Of a stretch of 64,000 nucleotides of DNA, positions 25,402-37,813 are shown one piece after another; position 1 is the first letter of the stretch, and the number at the start of each line of letters is the position of its first letter. A program made the position numbers and the translations under genes. This DNA is from Vanilla planifolia. Its lineage: Eukaryota > Streptophyta > Magnoliopsida > Asparagales > Orchidaceae. The notes beneath the pieces are model-generated. The model ran no database searches. It was not told where the DNA came from and worked only from the letters and a program-made list of their open reading frames with translations. The DNA lies in contig CM043875.1 in the NCBI GenBank assembly GCA_023846275.1, forward strand, positions 3,655,569-3,719,568, in the 5' to 3' direction.

Positions 25402-25485
25402 CTTGATTATAAAAGATGATTTTGTTATTTGACTCAAATGTTAAGCTTTGCTTCTACTATGTTTTTTATAAAAACAAAGGATTAG
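25026..25485. repeat. Diverged dispersed repeat B, copy 1
   Basis: Same-orientation match to 31668-32090: both begin with GATAACAT...TTTTACTAATTTATATTATTATT, share AAAAGAAGA..TTCAT(A/G)A and end with GATTATAA(A/G)AGATG....TTTTATAAAAA. An (AT)n expansion interrupts this copy. The two could be LTRs of one old element with the gag remnant between them. Confidence 0.6.
25338..25398. repeat. (AT)n microsatellite
   Basis: 61-bp perfect TA run inside repeat B copy 1. Confidence 0.95.
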
Positions 25486-25572
25486 TTCTACATGTATTTA
25501 AAATATTTAGACATTGTATAGTATGATACAATGAGTGGTAAAGCAAGTAAGAATATCAGATAATATGATATA

Positions 25573-25577
25573 ATATT
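25573..25577. repeat. Target-site duplication of solo LTR, left (ATATT)
   Basis: ATATT directly left of the solo LTR, repeated at 28613-28617. Confidence 0.85.
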
Positions 25578-27473
25578 TGTTATACCCGATAAAATATTAT
25601 AGGTTTAATCTTCAATAATTCAATTGTGGCTTGGATGATTTCAGATTGACAGTAGGATAAGCCAGGAGCTCAATTGGAGGCTATTGGAATTTCTGAAATT
25701 TTCTGAGGATTTTTCGGAGCACCGAGATTTTTTTTAAAAACCGGAATTTGGATTTTTTTTCTTTTACCGCGCGTGAACCGGACCGGAGCGGTTCAGCGAA
25801 GGCAGGGCGGTTCGTCGAGGTGCGTTTGCGCGTGCGTTTGGATAAGCCTCGGATAAGCGGATCGGACGGGCGAGATCAGCGGTGGAGATTAACCGGCTGA
25901 TCGGGTGTTAAGCGACGTTTTTGGAAGGTCAACCGGCGCTTAATGGGTCTTAACGGGTTATTACCGGTTTAAGCTGGGTATTTAACCTAAACTGTTCGGC
26001 TGTTAGGGTTTGGAACGGCGGCTAGAGGCGAAGTGTTCGCGGCGAACGGCGGTACTTTCCGGCAGCCTTCCAAGGGGCTTTTGGTAACCGGAGGTTCGCG
26101 GGACAGAGGCGAGCATTTTGGTACCGGTTTCGTTCGGCGAGGAGCTGCGGTTGATCGCGTGCGAACTTCACCGTCGCCGGCGAGCAAAGGTAGGAAATTC
26201 AGATTAAATTAGTTATTTAGCAAATTAAAAATATGGATTATTTTGCAAATAGCTACTTGAGCATACGGATATGGGTTTTTGAAATTGATTAATGCAATTT
26301 ATTGATTTTAGCATTTTAGGGTTTCTTTTTTTTATGAAGAAGAATATATAAAATTTCCGCCGAATTGGAATTTCTGTGCATAGAAGCATGCCTTAGGTTT
26401 TGATATTATCATATTGCCATTATTCAGGTTATCTGAATGCTAGAATGATTTTAATTTCATGAATTGACATAGTTGGATCGGACAACACTTCGGCGAAAAT
26501 TTTTGCATGGACATTTAGCTTCGCGACTTGATTATATGGAATTTTTAGGCTAGTACGAGCTTTAGGCTAGCGTTTCCTTGCGTTCGGTCGCCGGAAATCG
26601 ACGGGGAAAACGGAGACTTCCGGAAAGTCGACGGTTAGAATTTCGCGGGCGACGGGCGAAGGAAGAGGATGAATTAGGGCTAATTAGGGATTAGTCTGAT
26701 TATTAAGTGAATAATTATTTTAATTATTAATATTTATATGTTAAGCGTCGGCCCGAATTCGGATTATTAACTTCGGCCGGCGGGGTTCTCGGCTCAGCGC
26801 GTAAGGGTTCCGAACCGGCGACGAGAACCGGTTCAGGGGAAGTGCGGCGCGGATGAGAGAGAAGCGGAAGAAAAAAAAAAAATTTTTAATTCGGAAATTA
26901 ATCCGAATTTTCGGAAAAAGGATATGCGGATTTTAAATTCGGAAATTTATTCCGAATTTCGGAAAATGGATAAAGGGCAGAAATTTATTTTGGAAATTAA
27001 AATTTCCTGAAGTGAGGAAGATGTGATTTTTGGAAATCACGTAGCCAAGTTGAAATTGACTGTTGGAAATTACCCATAAATTCAGTGCAGCTGGATTAGT
27101 TGGAAGGAAGTGTGACACTTGGGTGCTACCAGAATAGTCAGAATTTTGGTACAGTTTGTGTTGCTTGGATGGCAATGACATGGATTGAGTCAGTTTACTC
27201 AGTGTTGGCATATTTCATGGATTGGCATATTGGACCGGACTACTATAGGCCCTATATGATGTTTTAGGGTAGTTGTGGTAGGTAACTGTGCGGTACAGAC
27301 TTAGCTTTCACAGTATACATGTGGACTGGTATGCGCCTTGTTGTATCTGGACACATGTTGCCGAATCTTGGAGTTAGAGCTTGGCAATGACTGTAGGGGC
27401 GTGAGCTTCTATGGAAATTGTTGGGAGAGGACTTCTTGGGACGGTGGCTGAGTCGATCTCTTCTGGTCCATGA

Positions 27474-27583
27474 GTGTAGGCCTGCGCGCCTGAGAGTGGC
27501 AGTGGCAGGGGTGACTCGCCGTGGCTAGTCAAGTGTGTAGGCCTGCGTGCCTGAGGGTGGCAGGGGTGTCTCACGTTGGCTAG
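27474..27583. repeat. Imperfect tandem duplication in the solo LTR (I)
   Basis: Two units starting GTGTAGGCCTGCG(C/T)GCCTGAG at 27474 and 27534, each followed by GTGGCAGG and (G/T)GGCTAG. Confidence 0.75.
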
Positions 27584-27667
27584 AGATCTATGTGACTGGT
27601 TCTGTCTATAGTCTCCAGAAGATTGATTGACGAGAGACGCTGCGGTGTCGGGTGCTAGGCGTTGTGA

Positions 27668-27768
27668 TGCGTGCACAGAGATGGGCGTGTCCCACTGGCA
27701 TGCTTTGCCTAGGCGCCATGCGTGCGCAGAGATGGGCGTGTCCCGCTGGCATGCTGCCTGGGAGCACA
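27668..27768. repeat. Imperfect tandem duplication in the solo LTR (II)
   Basis: Two units of about 51 bp starting TGCGTGC(A/G)CAGAGATGG at 27668 and 27719, with the shared core GGGCGTGTCCC(A/G)CTGGC. Confidence 0.8.
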
Positions 27769-28567
27769 GAGGAGAGCTACTCTGGTGTGACTGGGGGTGA
27801 CTGTGGTTGGTCAGAGTCTGGGACTGAGAGTGCCTTTCCACCCTACATTGTTATGCTGTATTTCTATACTCTTACTATTATCCTTCTCTTGCATGAGAGT
27901 TTTTTTTTACTAGCTGTCTTTCCTACTGGGCGTAGCTCATTCCTTTATTATCTATATTTTTTCAGTGGCTCGGCAGACTTGACGCCACCCAGCTTTAGGT
28001 GGGATCGTGATCAGTAGGCTAGTGGAGGAGATCTGATCTGTGATTTCTGAGACATTCTGGTTAGTTGATTGTTGTTGTTGGATGTATTCAGTGAGACTGT
28101 TATTCTTATGTCTTGTATTATGTGAGGGTGATTCTGACTCATGTACTCGGATGGATGATGTGGTATTTGATGGACTGTGACTTTTCATATGAGTTACATT
28201 TTTATACACTATCTTATTTTCTATCTTGACGGTATGGTGTGTGGAGCGCCATTTCATATCGGTGGATGTTATATATATTTTTTTTTTGTTGATGGTGAGG
28301 TCATTACATGACTATGGAACTTAACCTTGGGGGTTCAGACTTCTATTAGATCGGTTCTCCTACTGGTATGGGTTAGGAGTATTGGGTTTAGTAGGAGTAA
28401 CATTGCGCGAGTTCATCAGTTAATTCAGGAGTCATGAACCTGATTTGACGGTGTGCCCGGGAGATGGGATCCACATAGTTAAGGAAAGTAGGTGTGTAAT
28501 GATGTGTTATATCCTATGTTTTTCGTAGGCTACTCAGGTTGGTATGGGACGGTCTGAGCTGTCTATA

Positions 28568-28570
<3 letters not shown>

Positions 28571-28599
<29 letters not shown>
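28571..28599. repeat. A29 homopolymer
   Basis: Run of 29 A near the right end of the solo LTR. Its length may not be reliable in an assembly. Confidence 0.9.
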
Positions 28600-28601
<2 letters not shown>

Positions 28602-28612
28602 GGGGTGTAACA

Positions 28613-28617
28613 ATATT
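28613..28617. repeat. Target-site duplication of solo LTR, right (ATATT)
   Basis: Exact copy of 25573-25577. Confidence 0.85.
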
Positions 28618-29749
28618 ATTGAACTGTATAATATCATGATTAGGATTATCATACACACATTTAATAACATAACCAGAGAGAGAATTAGAACATATGCAAA
28701 GAAATGCTATATACTGTCATATGCAGAACTATATTGTACAATAAGATAAGCAGAGAAGGGACTAAATAAATATAAATTTATCATATAATATGATATGCTA
28801 AGTGGAGAAAACATGTTATAAGTAAAGTTATTGGATATAATGATCATATAAGTATGAATAAGACTATCACAAAATATGAGCAAATTAAAGAACAAAGGAA
28901 TCATACAAGTTAATTGGATTATATGAACAGAAGAAAATAATATGATATATGAAATCATAATGAGAAGATTAAGAATACTATAATAAACTATCTTCTAGTA
29001 CGAGCAAAAGACGAGGGGAAATGTGTAGGATAAAATGGAGCATACACTACAATTTGGACAATCATAATAATATGATTCATTGGCACTTTGGTAAATCAGG
29101 TTAGATCAACAAGATGTATGTGTGACCATGAGGGACTATACAATACAAAGAAGAATAATGTACGAGAACTATTTGAAGGAGAAAAAGAGAAAAAAATTTG
29201 ATCACATGAGACAATCCTTCAAATGAACAAAAAATAAGAATTATCTTACAATATAAAGATAGGAACCATATAGTATGATTTGACTAAAAATATTAGAGAA
29301 ATAAAGTGAAATGATTATGAATTATATAAATGATTATTATAATATTTGTGATACAAATTATGGACATGTATATGATGATAAAGTGATGAATGATTTAATA
29401 AATAAGAATATTTTATTAGATATTTTAAATATTATATTTTATAAATTACATGAGTTTTTTAAAATATTAATATGTGGATTGTATTATCATGTAGAAAATG
29501 ACATTAAAATTAGAACATGTATGTGGAAGAAATGAACAGTTTAAATGATAAAAGAGTTATACCATCTTAGTGAGAATGAGATTAAGCACAAAGAATGCAA
29601 TTACAATGGAACAATTTGTCAAGTAAATATGAAAGAAATTCAAAATGTAATTGAGCAAATTAGTTAGTGGAACAATTTAGGAAACTAATACCATCACACT
29701 TAAGGAACATGGTGAATACATTCTAAACAGAAGATTGATTTGAAATGAT
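28618..29749. other. AT-rich repeat-derived DNA before the gag remnant
   Basis: No gene supported. Likely untranslated leader of the old element that supplies the gag remnant to its right. The open frame at 29311-29535 is low-complexity AT sequence. Confidence 0.35.
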
Positions 29750-30415
29750 CAAAATGTTAATTAATAGTATGACATATGATGATCAAAGAAGAGTTTCACT
29801 GGCAAGTTAGAACTTGATGGTACTATTGCTCTTTGGTGGATAGAACATGAAGATTATAATTTGGTGATAAGAAAATTCTGAAATATCATGGAGGGAATTT
29901 TTTACAAGCATTTTTATAATGATATATTCACAAATTTTTTAAGAAGAAAATGTGAGATGACTTAGCAAAATTAAATCAGAGAGACTTAACAATAAATGAA
30001 TACAATGAGGCATTCACAAGACTAATAAGATATACTCTAGAGTTGGTAGCAATGAAAAAGCAAAAATGTTATCTTTTAATAAATGATTGGAAAATAATAT
30101 ATGAAATATGTGGCACCCTTGGAATTCAACTCTTACAAAAAAAATTGGTTGAAGCTACCAAAAGAATGGAATAAGATATTATTATTAATGAAACTAAAAT
30201 AATGACAAAAAAGAGAAAAGAGAATTTCTCTTCACAAGAGGGAAATAAGGTTATGAATAAAGTGACACAAACATTAAATAATAAACTAGAGAAAGCTCCT
30301 CCTTATATAATATGTGGAAAACTTAAAAAAAAATGAATATTAGACGAAATAATTAGTTGTTATAATAATGGAAACATGAGACACTATGCTAGGGATTGTT
30401 TGATAAAGCAAAACA
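29750..30415 (+). pseudogene. Degraded Ty3/gypsy gag
   Basis: Frame-shifted but readable gag: LDGTIALWWIEHEDYN (the A..WW motif of the retrotransposon gag domain) near 29810-29860, INEYNEAFTRLIRYTLELVA (the V.EY...F.RL..Y.PE.. motif) near 29990-30050, and the knuckle CYNNGNMRHYARDC near 30357-30400. The second Cys of the knuckle has become Asn. No protease or reverse transcriptase follows, so the source element was non-autonomous or has been deleted. It lies between the two copies of repeat B. Confidence 0.75.
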
Positions 30416-30930
30416 AATTAGGACTTTCTCCAAAGACATAAAAATATGAATACAAAAGAGAAGAATTCCAATGTAACCTCCTTAAACAACTCAACATCAT
30501 GTGTATGCTTTATTCTAAAAAGAAGCCTTATCATTCTTTGCTTTTCATTAAAAATATAATGGAAGCATAGCTTTATCCTTTTGAAATCAAGAAACAAAAG
30601 AATCTTTTTATAATCAAATGAAAGCATGAAGTATTTTTCAAATTTTTTTAAAGCACATGTACATATAATAATAATATTAACAAATATTTTACATATTTTT
30701 TCTCAAATAAAATAAACATAAAAATAATATATCTAAAAATAATTATAACTTCTAAATCATCATGTGTTAAGTTTTACTCTATCTCAAGAGCTCCTTGAAG
30801 TGTCTTCTTTTGACATAAAAGTTTTAAGATAAAATAGGCTTAAGCCAACACACAATAACTCAGTGACAAAAATATGTAATATAATATAAAACAAGTAATT
30901 ATTGGATAACAACAAAAATAATCTAAATAA
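30416..30930. other. AT-rich spacer
   Basis: No gene or repeat boundary recognised; the open frame at 30418-30627 (- strand) has no family signature. Confidence 0.3.
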
Positions 30931-31589
30931 AAAAATATTTATTTTAGATTGTTAATGATATATTTTTTCTAATACTCTCAAAGAAATGTTATTGTAAGTA
31001 CTAGTCGTACTTTAAAAAAATGTTATTATAGATAGCAAAATATTTATTTTCAAACAAATGTTATACCAAATAGTAAGTTCACATTGGAAAACTATTATTG
31101 AAGCTTCATTTTCTACTACTACTACATCACTTTGATATCAATCTTTATTAATACCATTTTTTAACACATGTGATATGATATTTATATAGTATGTAACTAA
31201 TTAAAATACATAACAAGTAATACATAATAATATATTAGTATAAAAAAGATATATTTGGGGATACTTATTATTTTTATTATAAAAATATATTAATATATAT
31301 TATTTGTTATATGTTTTGATTAGTTACATACTAAATATATATCATGTTATATATGTTAAAGGATAAAATAGATGATTAATAAAACTTGATAACAAGATGA
31401 TGTAATATAACTAATAGATGAAGCTTTACTGATGATTTTCTAAAACAAGCATGCTATTTAGAATAAAATTTCTTTAAAAATAAGATAGAAAAATAATATT
31501 CTTTTAAAAGTGGAATCACTATTTGAAATAATATTTGTCTTGGAGTATTACTAAAGAGATGTTGTTAGATAATCTAAAATAAATATTTT
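30931..31589. mobile_element. Foldback / MITE-like element with about 315-bp inverted arms
   Basis: The left arm (30931 to about 31245) is the imperfect reverse complement of the right arm (about 31276-31589). Paired landmarks include AAATATTTATTTTAGATT with AATCTAAAATAAATATTT at the tips, GAAGCTTCAT with ATGAAGCTT, and ATAGTATGTAACTAATTAAAA with TTTTGATTAGTTACATACTA. A short spacer (TTTGGGGATACTTATT) marks the centre. No coding capacity. It is probably a non-autonomous DNA transposon of foldback type; superfamily and target duplication are not clear. Confidence 0.75.
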
Positions 31590-31667
31590 AGATACATAAA
31601 AGAAAAATGAAATAAAAAAATAGTATCATTTCTTAAAGAGAAAATCGATTTCAAATGAATAAAAAAA

Positions 31668-32090
31668 AGATAGATAACATTTATTTTACTAATTTATATT
31701 ATTATTGATATAGATCATGCACGTAGTTTATTTTGTATGGTGTCATATATTTCTGTCACTAAATAAGTGTTAGTTAGCATGTGTCTATTTTGGTCTAACA
31801 TTTTCAGGTTAAAAGAAGACATTTCATGAAGTTATCATATTGAAGTTAGAGCTAGCACGTAATGATTTAGAAAATATTATAATTATCTTTAAAATATTTT
31901 TTATGTTTATTTTATTTAAATAGAAAAGGAATTATAAAGGATTTATTAACATTATTATTTTATGTGTATGTGTTTTAAAAAGAAATGTGAAAAAGACCAT
32001 CATACTTTCATTTGATTATAAGAGATGCTTTCATTATTTGATTTCAAAATGACAAAAGTTGGTCTCCACTATATGTTTTATAAAAATTAA
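31668..32090. repeat. Diverged dispersed repeat B, copy 2
   Basis: Second copy of the repeat at 25026-25485, in the same orientation and without its AT expansion. Confidence 0.6.
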
Positions 32091-33084
32091 ATAATAATAA
32101 AATATTTTTAAAATATGAAAAAATAAGAAAAAAATAAATGCATTATCACCAAGATTTAGTAATCATGGTGTGAGGCTCACCACACAAGTGACATTAGGAC
32201 CAAAGTGGGCAGAGAGCAAAGCACTGGGTAATGTTATGAGATAAGAACCACTGAAGTAGAGAGTGGCTCTTAAAAGGCTTTTAATTGAAGAGAAATAAAA
32301 ATGAATTATCTCACATTAGCTATTGAGAAAATAATTATAGTATTAATATAAGATGTGATTTTAAGATTTTAAGACATCTTTTGTGGGACTTCAATCCATA
32401 TGAGATTACTCAAGAGGATAGTACATCTACACATATGACCAAGATGTCACATGTCCATAGTTGAAAGATACTTATGTTAGGTAAAACTTGTATATTATGT
32501 ATATAATTTGACATGATATGCTAATATTAGGTTAAAAGTTTTAAATGATATATGTAAAAAAATAAATACAATATATTTGGTAAGCAAAAGATGTTCATAG
32601 TATATATGATTTGTTATATTATGTATTGTATGCTACATGCTTAAATTGATATAATAAAATATTATATTTGCATATTGTTTGATCAAAAGCTCAATTCTAG
32701 ATTTTTTTAAATCTCAAATTATGAAACAAATCAAGGTAAAAAAACAAAATGAAATAAATCATCACTGCAATACAAAGAGGCAAGAACCTTGCCTAAGACC
32801 ACACATGGAGGCTCGTTGTAGGCCATTGACATGTGCTTGCATGTGGATGCACCGGCATATGTGACTAAATGAGATGGCTACAAGTGCATTGCTCATGAGA
32901 GTATTGGCCACCTATAGTGCGCACAGTTTGCACACATGACAAACGAACCTATTGCATTGGCATGATCAATGCCCATGTGGTTGGGCATGTCCATGTAAGG
33001 GAACCACACTTGTGTGAGTAGTGCCCTATTGTGATTATCACACATGTAAAACGTTGAAAACCATATCATCAACAATTACAGGAA
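32091..33084. other. Repeat-derived intergenic DNA
   Basis: No gene supported. The sequence near 32150-32460 is less AT-rich and resembles LTR-type untranslated sequence, but no ends could be assigned. Confidence 0.3.
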
Positions 33085-33390
33085 AATAATGAGGTACATA
33101 ATTGAGAGTCTTGCTATTATTCCTTGAAGAGAGAATTGGTCAATTGGAGGTGAAAAGATGCAAATTAGGTTTAAAATTTCCATTTGATAGTCATGAGATA
33201 AATTTTAGAAAATGGAAATAATGATTGAGTCATATGAGAGGTAAGAAGAGGTATTACCAGAGGTTAGGAAAGATCTTAATGTAACTTTACAACAAAAGCA
33301 CACAAGAGAAATCAGGAATTCCAATATACCATCTATAAAGGGAACTAAAGGAAAAAGATTCGTGATCATAAAAGGCACATAATAAAAGTA
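33085..33390. repeat. Diverged dispersed repeat A, copy 2
   Basis: Second copy of 22790-23180. In place of the GA expansion it has only AGAGGTAAGAAGAGG. Confidence 0.6.
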
Positions 33391-36300
33391 TCTTTACCTT
33401 AGATTATATAATGAGGATAATACCTCAAGAAAAACTAGTTATTAGTTTTCATTATTTTATTTATAAATAAATTTATGAGTCATATTATATATCAATGCAA
33501 TAAATCATTTGTTTAACTATTATTCATACACATATATCTTATTTATATAAATATTTTCATGTGAGTATTTTTATTTTCATGTAAATCAAATAAATATATA
33601 ATATTAGAATAAAATAACATATAAATAAAATCTCAAATAATCATGTCACATAAAAATATCAAAATAATCAATAAAATAATCACATATGAAATCATTTAAA
33701 AGCATGTGTGAGTTTTTATTATATTTACTTCAAAATAGATTTATTAACTTGAATTCAAAATGAAATCCTCTGATTTAATCTTTCTATCCTTTTGATATCA
33801 TTCAATGCATTACATACACCTGAATTATCAAATTTTTTTAATATGTAAATGGTATGCTAACTATTAATCATAAAGTTCTTCAAAATCATTTTTCTTATTA
33901 CTCTCTTGTTGTCCCATTAATGTAGAGTTCATTGATATCCATGTATGATTCATTTTTCACATAATGTTTCTACAGTATCATACATTAGGTACATTGCACC
34001 ATACGATATCTTTAAACTCCTCTACCATATACTACAAAGTACCATCTTTTCCCAAGTCTCAATTATCCACAACCTAATATATCATACTTTACAATCAATG
34101 TATCTTCCATTCAGATGCTTTCATTTTCTTTTTAAATTTGACTTTGATGTACTTTGATACCATAAGGCAATAAGTTTAATTCTACTAAACACTTTGCCAA
34201 CATATAGGACCGTCCTTAGCTCTCATTGAATCCAAATAATGCATTGTACATTAGAACCAACATGTTGTATGCTCAATTCTATCAAACCGATCAAGTGAAC
34301 TAACTTAACTTAAATATAATATACATCCAACCCAATGCATTGTTTGTTCATGCACAGATTAGGATGAACTCCTTCCAAATTCTCATGGCTTTGACTTAAA
34401 TTGATTGTACATCTTCTCAAAACACTCCCATGACATCCTTTAACTTATACAAAAAGCTAAATGTTCCTCAATTTGTTTAAAACCTAATTAAATTTAATGA
34501 CAACTAAAAATCCTTTCATTTTGTCAATTGCCCTTATTGCACTAAATGAAAGCAACAATGTGCAACTCTTCTCTCTCTCCTCTTGATTCCAATATTCTTC
34601 TTCTTCTTCTAGTTTCCTATCTTCTTTGTTGTTTTTATTGCTTCTCTTTTAATTCTCTCATCTTCTTTTCAAGTCAATACCCCTATTCTCTTCTCCACCA
34701 TTCTTTCTATCTCTAATTCTCTCTCTAATCCTTACTTGTTATATCGCACCTAGTTTTACAATTATAGCATTTATTTATTTCTAACAAGTTAAAGGTTGTA
34801 ACAATTTATAAATTTGCCATCCAACAATTAAGAAAATTATCTTGATGTCTTATTTTAAAAAATAAAAAATTAATTATCTATAATATAAAAAATTATAAAT
34901 TAAGTATTATTAGATTTCTCTTCAAAAAATCTTTTCAATAATATGTTCAAATATAATTTTTCAGTTTATTCAAAACTATGTAATACCTTTCAAGATTATA
35001 TCAACTTAATAATATTTTAATTAATAAATATCATAATTTAGAAAATCAATTTCTTTATATTAAAACACTTATAGCTATAATTATACTAGCTTAACCTCAT
35101 AATTTGTAATATACTATTATGGCATTCCTAATTTCCCATTCAAAATTGAGGCCACCAATTTTTTTCTTTTTCCCTTATTGTTTTGAAAAACTTTTCTTTA
35201 ATTTGTAAAGCATATATATTATTTTATTTATTTGAAAGGCTTTTTCTCTTGTGAAAATATATATTTACATTTACAATATCATAATGAAATATAAAAATCA
35301 ATTTAATATGACTCTTATTTGAAAACCAAATATAATGTTTCACATTAATACGTAGCAAAAATAACATAAGTAATCCAATTGAATGAAAAATATAAATTTA
35401 GCAAATGTAACAGCTTGTTACATTTCAAAATCATCTCTTAGTATATGATACTAAAATAAAATGGGTAAAATACTAAAATATATTTTATTTTTTTATTTTT
35501 TCATATTCTCATGATGTGTATCATTATCGCTTCTAATTGCCAATATCGAAGAAATGTTGAATCATCATAACAAGTTCAATTAAAAATATTATATAATATA
35601 AATGAAAGATATTATAATATTAGATTCATGTCATATAATAAGGTTCAAATATAAAATATTTCATATAAATTAAAAGCTAAACAAAATAAAAAATCATGCA
35701 TGTTATGTGATGCATTTAAACCCTTTATAACTAATCTTTTTTTTTCGTACCATCTCTACGACCCCACTTTAAATTTTCTAGTATAGAAGCTCTGGTTATT
35801 TTATTCCATCATTTTTTCTTTTATTCTACCTTATTTCATTTGTAATTTCTCTCTTTTTAAATCCTTTATGATTATACATTCAATCGTTCCCATAAACAAG
35901 ATATACTTCGTAATTTATTTTCATTATTGGACTATACCACCAAGCCATTAGCAATAGTAGATAAACCCAACAATTAGTCTTTATAATTAGGTTATACCAT
36001 CAGTCTATTTCCCATCCTATTTTCATAAATTTAAGGCATCATTATTACTTTTATAAATTAAAAATTCTTATAATAATTATTTTATTATTTCTTCTTTTTA
36101 TTGTTTAATTTTATGTTACTTTTTTCTTATACTAGAATAATTTTATATTAGTTTTCTCTATAAAGTCTATCTTTTGGTTTAGTTTCATGATTTTTTGACT
36201 TCATTTAAATTTTATTTTATTTTTTTGGAATACTCCAATTCTTTAGAAAAATTATTATTTAATTATTAAAAATATCTATTTTTGGTTATTTATCTAGATA

Positions 36301-37516
36301 CTTTTGATTTCTGATAATTCGATGCCATTGAGTTTTTAATAAATAGTATTCTTATTTTGAAATTAATCTCACTCCTTTTAGGCGCCATACTCCATTTTTT
36401 GTAATGTATAATTTTTCTAAAAAATTCTATAAATTTTTAGAAATTTATTTGTAATTACTATAACAATTATCAATGAACATGTTTGCTTAGTTTTGAGAAT
36501 GATTAAAAATTATTCTCTTTAGGATCTCTGTTCATCTTAAAATTATGATTTTTTTTAATTTTAACAGTTTGATAAATTTTAAATTTAAAAAATAATTATT
36601 TAAACAATCTCTTACATTTTTTTTGATATTATGTTATATGAAATAATACTAATAATAATCATCATTATATAACAAATAAAATCTCATTAAAATGTATTTA
36701 ATCTCATATTAAGGCATAATTATTATAGATATATTCAACAAGCTAGTTCTTTTCAAGCTTCTTGTGATGAGAAAACCCATGGCTTTTAAAGGACATTTCA
36801 AGTAGGAATCCTTTATAACTAACGGCTAAGAATCGAGCCTAAATGGCCTTGAGATAATGAAACAATAGAATCATGTCTAGGGTTGTTCTCCAGACTTCAA
36901 CCATTTCTTTCCTTCCCAAATTAGAATGAATAGTTGAGCCTTTGATGGAAGGTTTCTCTTAAATATTAAGATGATGATCAACAATAGTTGCTTATGTCTA
37001 TTAATAGTAGTAAATCCTCAACAAAAATCTGTCATTGAAAGATGAAAATCTTTATTACTTTTCTATAAATTTGAGAAGTTTTAATTTATTGCATTTAAAT
37101 ATTTAACAAATTTTAATCTCACAACAAACAAACAAGGTCTAATAAGGCAAAAAGATAGCATTCTCATTAATTGAGAATAACAAAAAAGTTCATTAGATGG
37201 TAATATAAACAATTAAGGATAAGCATTAAAAAACCAATATACCATCAATGGATCTTTAAGATTTTTCAAAATTAAAAAAAAATATTATCAAAAGTGAGAC
37301 AAAAATATACTAATCATATTGTGAATCAAATGTTTTATTTTGAAAATTAATCAAAAAGATTTTACGTCACATCATAATAATATTTTTTTTTGCCTAAAAT
37401 AATTCTTGTAGAAATAAACCCACCATGGTCTGTGTTTTGTTTCAATTCATGGTCTCACTTGCTAAAAACCAATTCTTAATTCTGATTTGCCCTTCTTACT
37501 CAACGGCTACTTCAGT
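33391..37516. other. AT-rich gene-free region
   Basis: About 4.1 kb with no supported gene. A pyrimidine-rich patch (CTTCTTCTTCT, TCTCTCTC) at about 34560-34740 ends in TTGTTATATCGCACC, which could be the edge of an old LTR, but no partner was found. Short open frames here are chance. Confidence 0.4.

Positions 37517-37574
<58 letters not shown>
37517..37574. repeat. A17 followed by (AT)n microsatellite
   Basis: Poly-A at 37517-37533 running into about 20 AT units up to 37574, some 240 bp upstream of the next gene's start codon. Confidence 0.95.
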
Positions 37575-37577
<3 letters not shown>

Positions 37578-37602
37578 GTTCATATAAAGCAAGGGGAGGC
37601 CT

Positions 37603-37622
37603 CAACGGTCAAGTGACCGTTG
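37603..37622. promoter_or_regulatory. Palindromic pair of MSA-like (AACGG) elements
   Basis: CAACGGTCA and its exact reverse complement TGACCGTTG are separated by AG. Both contain the AACGG core bound by plant R1R2R3-Myb factors in MSA elements of G2/M genes; each matches the full consensus except one base. A TATA-like CTTTAAAATC follows at about 37641-37650, roughly 165 bp before the ATG at 37814. The spacing suits promoter-proximal sites; activity is inferred. Confidence 0.55.
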
Positions 37623-37813
37623 CATCTCCAAATTCAAATCCTTTAAAATCCCCCATCTTCTTCCCCTCCTGCTTGCTATGTTTCTTCTGCACTTCTTTGC
37701 TGTCCTCCTCCTTTCTCAAACCAGAACTCGCTTCTCTTTTCCCTTGTAACGATTCTGCTTGAATTCGGGGCTCAGGAGGCTATCTCTTATTCTCTCTTTT
37801 CTCGACATTTGTG

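Larger units (their letters stand above)
25578..28612. mobile_element. Solo LTR, 3035 bp
   Basis: The segment begins TGTTATACCC and ends GGGGTGTAACA, so it has TG...CA ends within short inverted termini (TGTTA/TAACA), and it is bordered by the perfect duplication ATATT. It is far more GC- and CpG-rich than its surroundings, contains no coding region and no second LTR. These features fit a solo LTR left by recombination of a long-LTR element; Tekay/Del-type gypsy elements have LTRs of this size and similar termini, but the family is inference. An A29 run lies just before the right end. Two internal imperfect tandem duplications are present. Open frames inside it do not look like proteins. Confidence 0.85.

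Noticed and set aside
27374..28017. Open frames on both strands in the solo LTR
   Set aside because: They come from the tandemly duplicated GC-rich LTR segment and match no protein family.
37425..37762. Open frames rich in Ile-Tyr before the D-box gene
   Set aside because: Produced by the A17/(AT)n microsatellite; no family signature.
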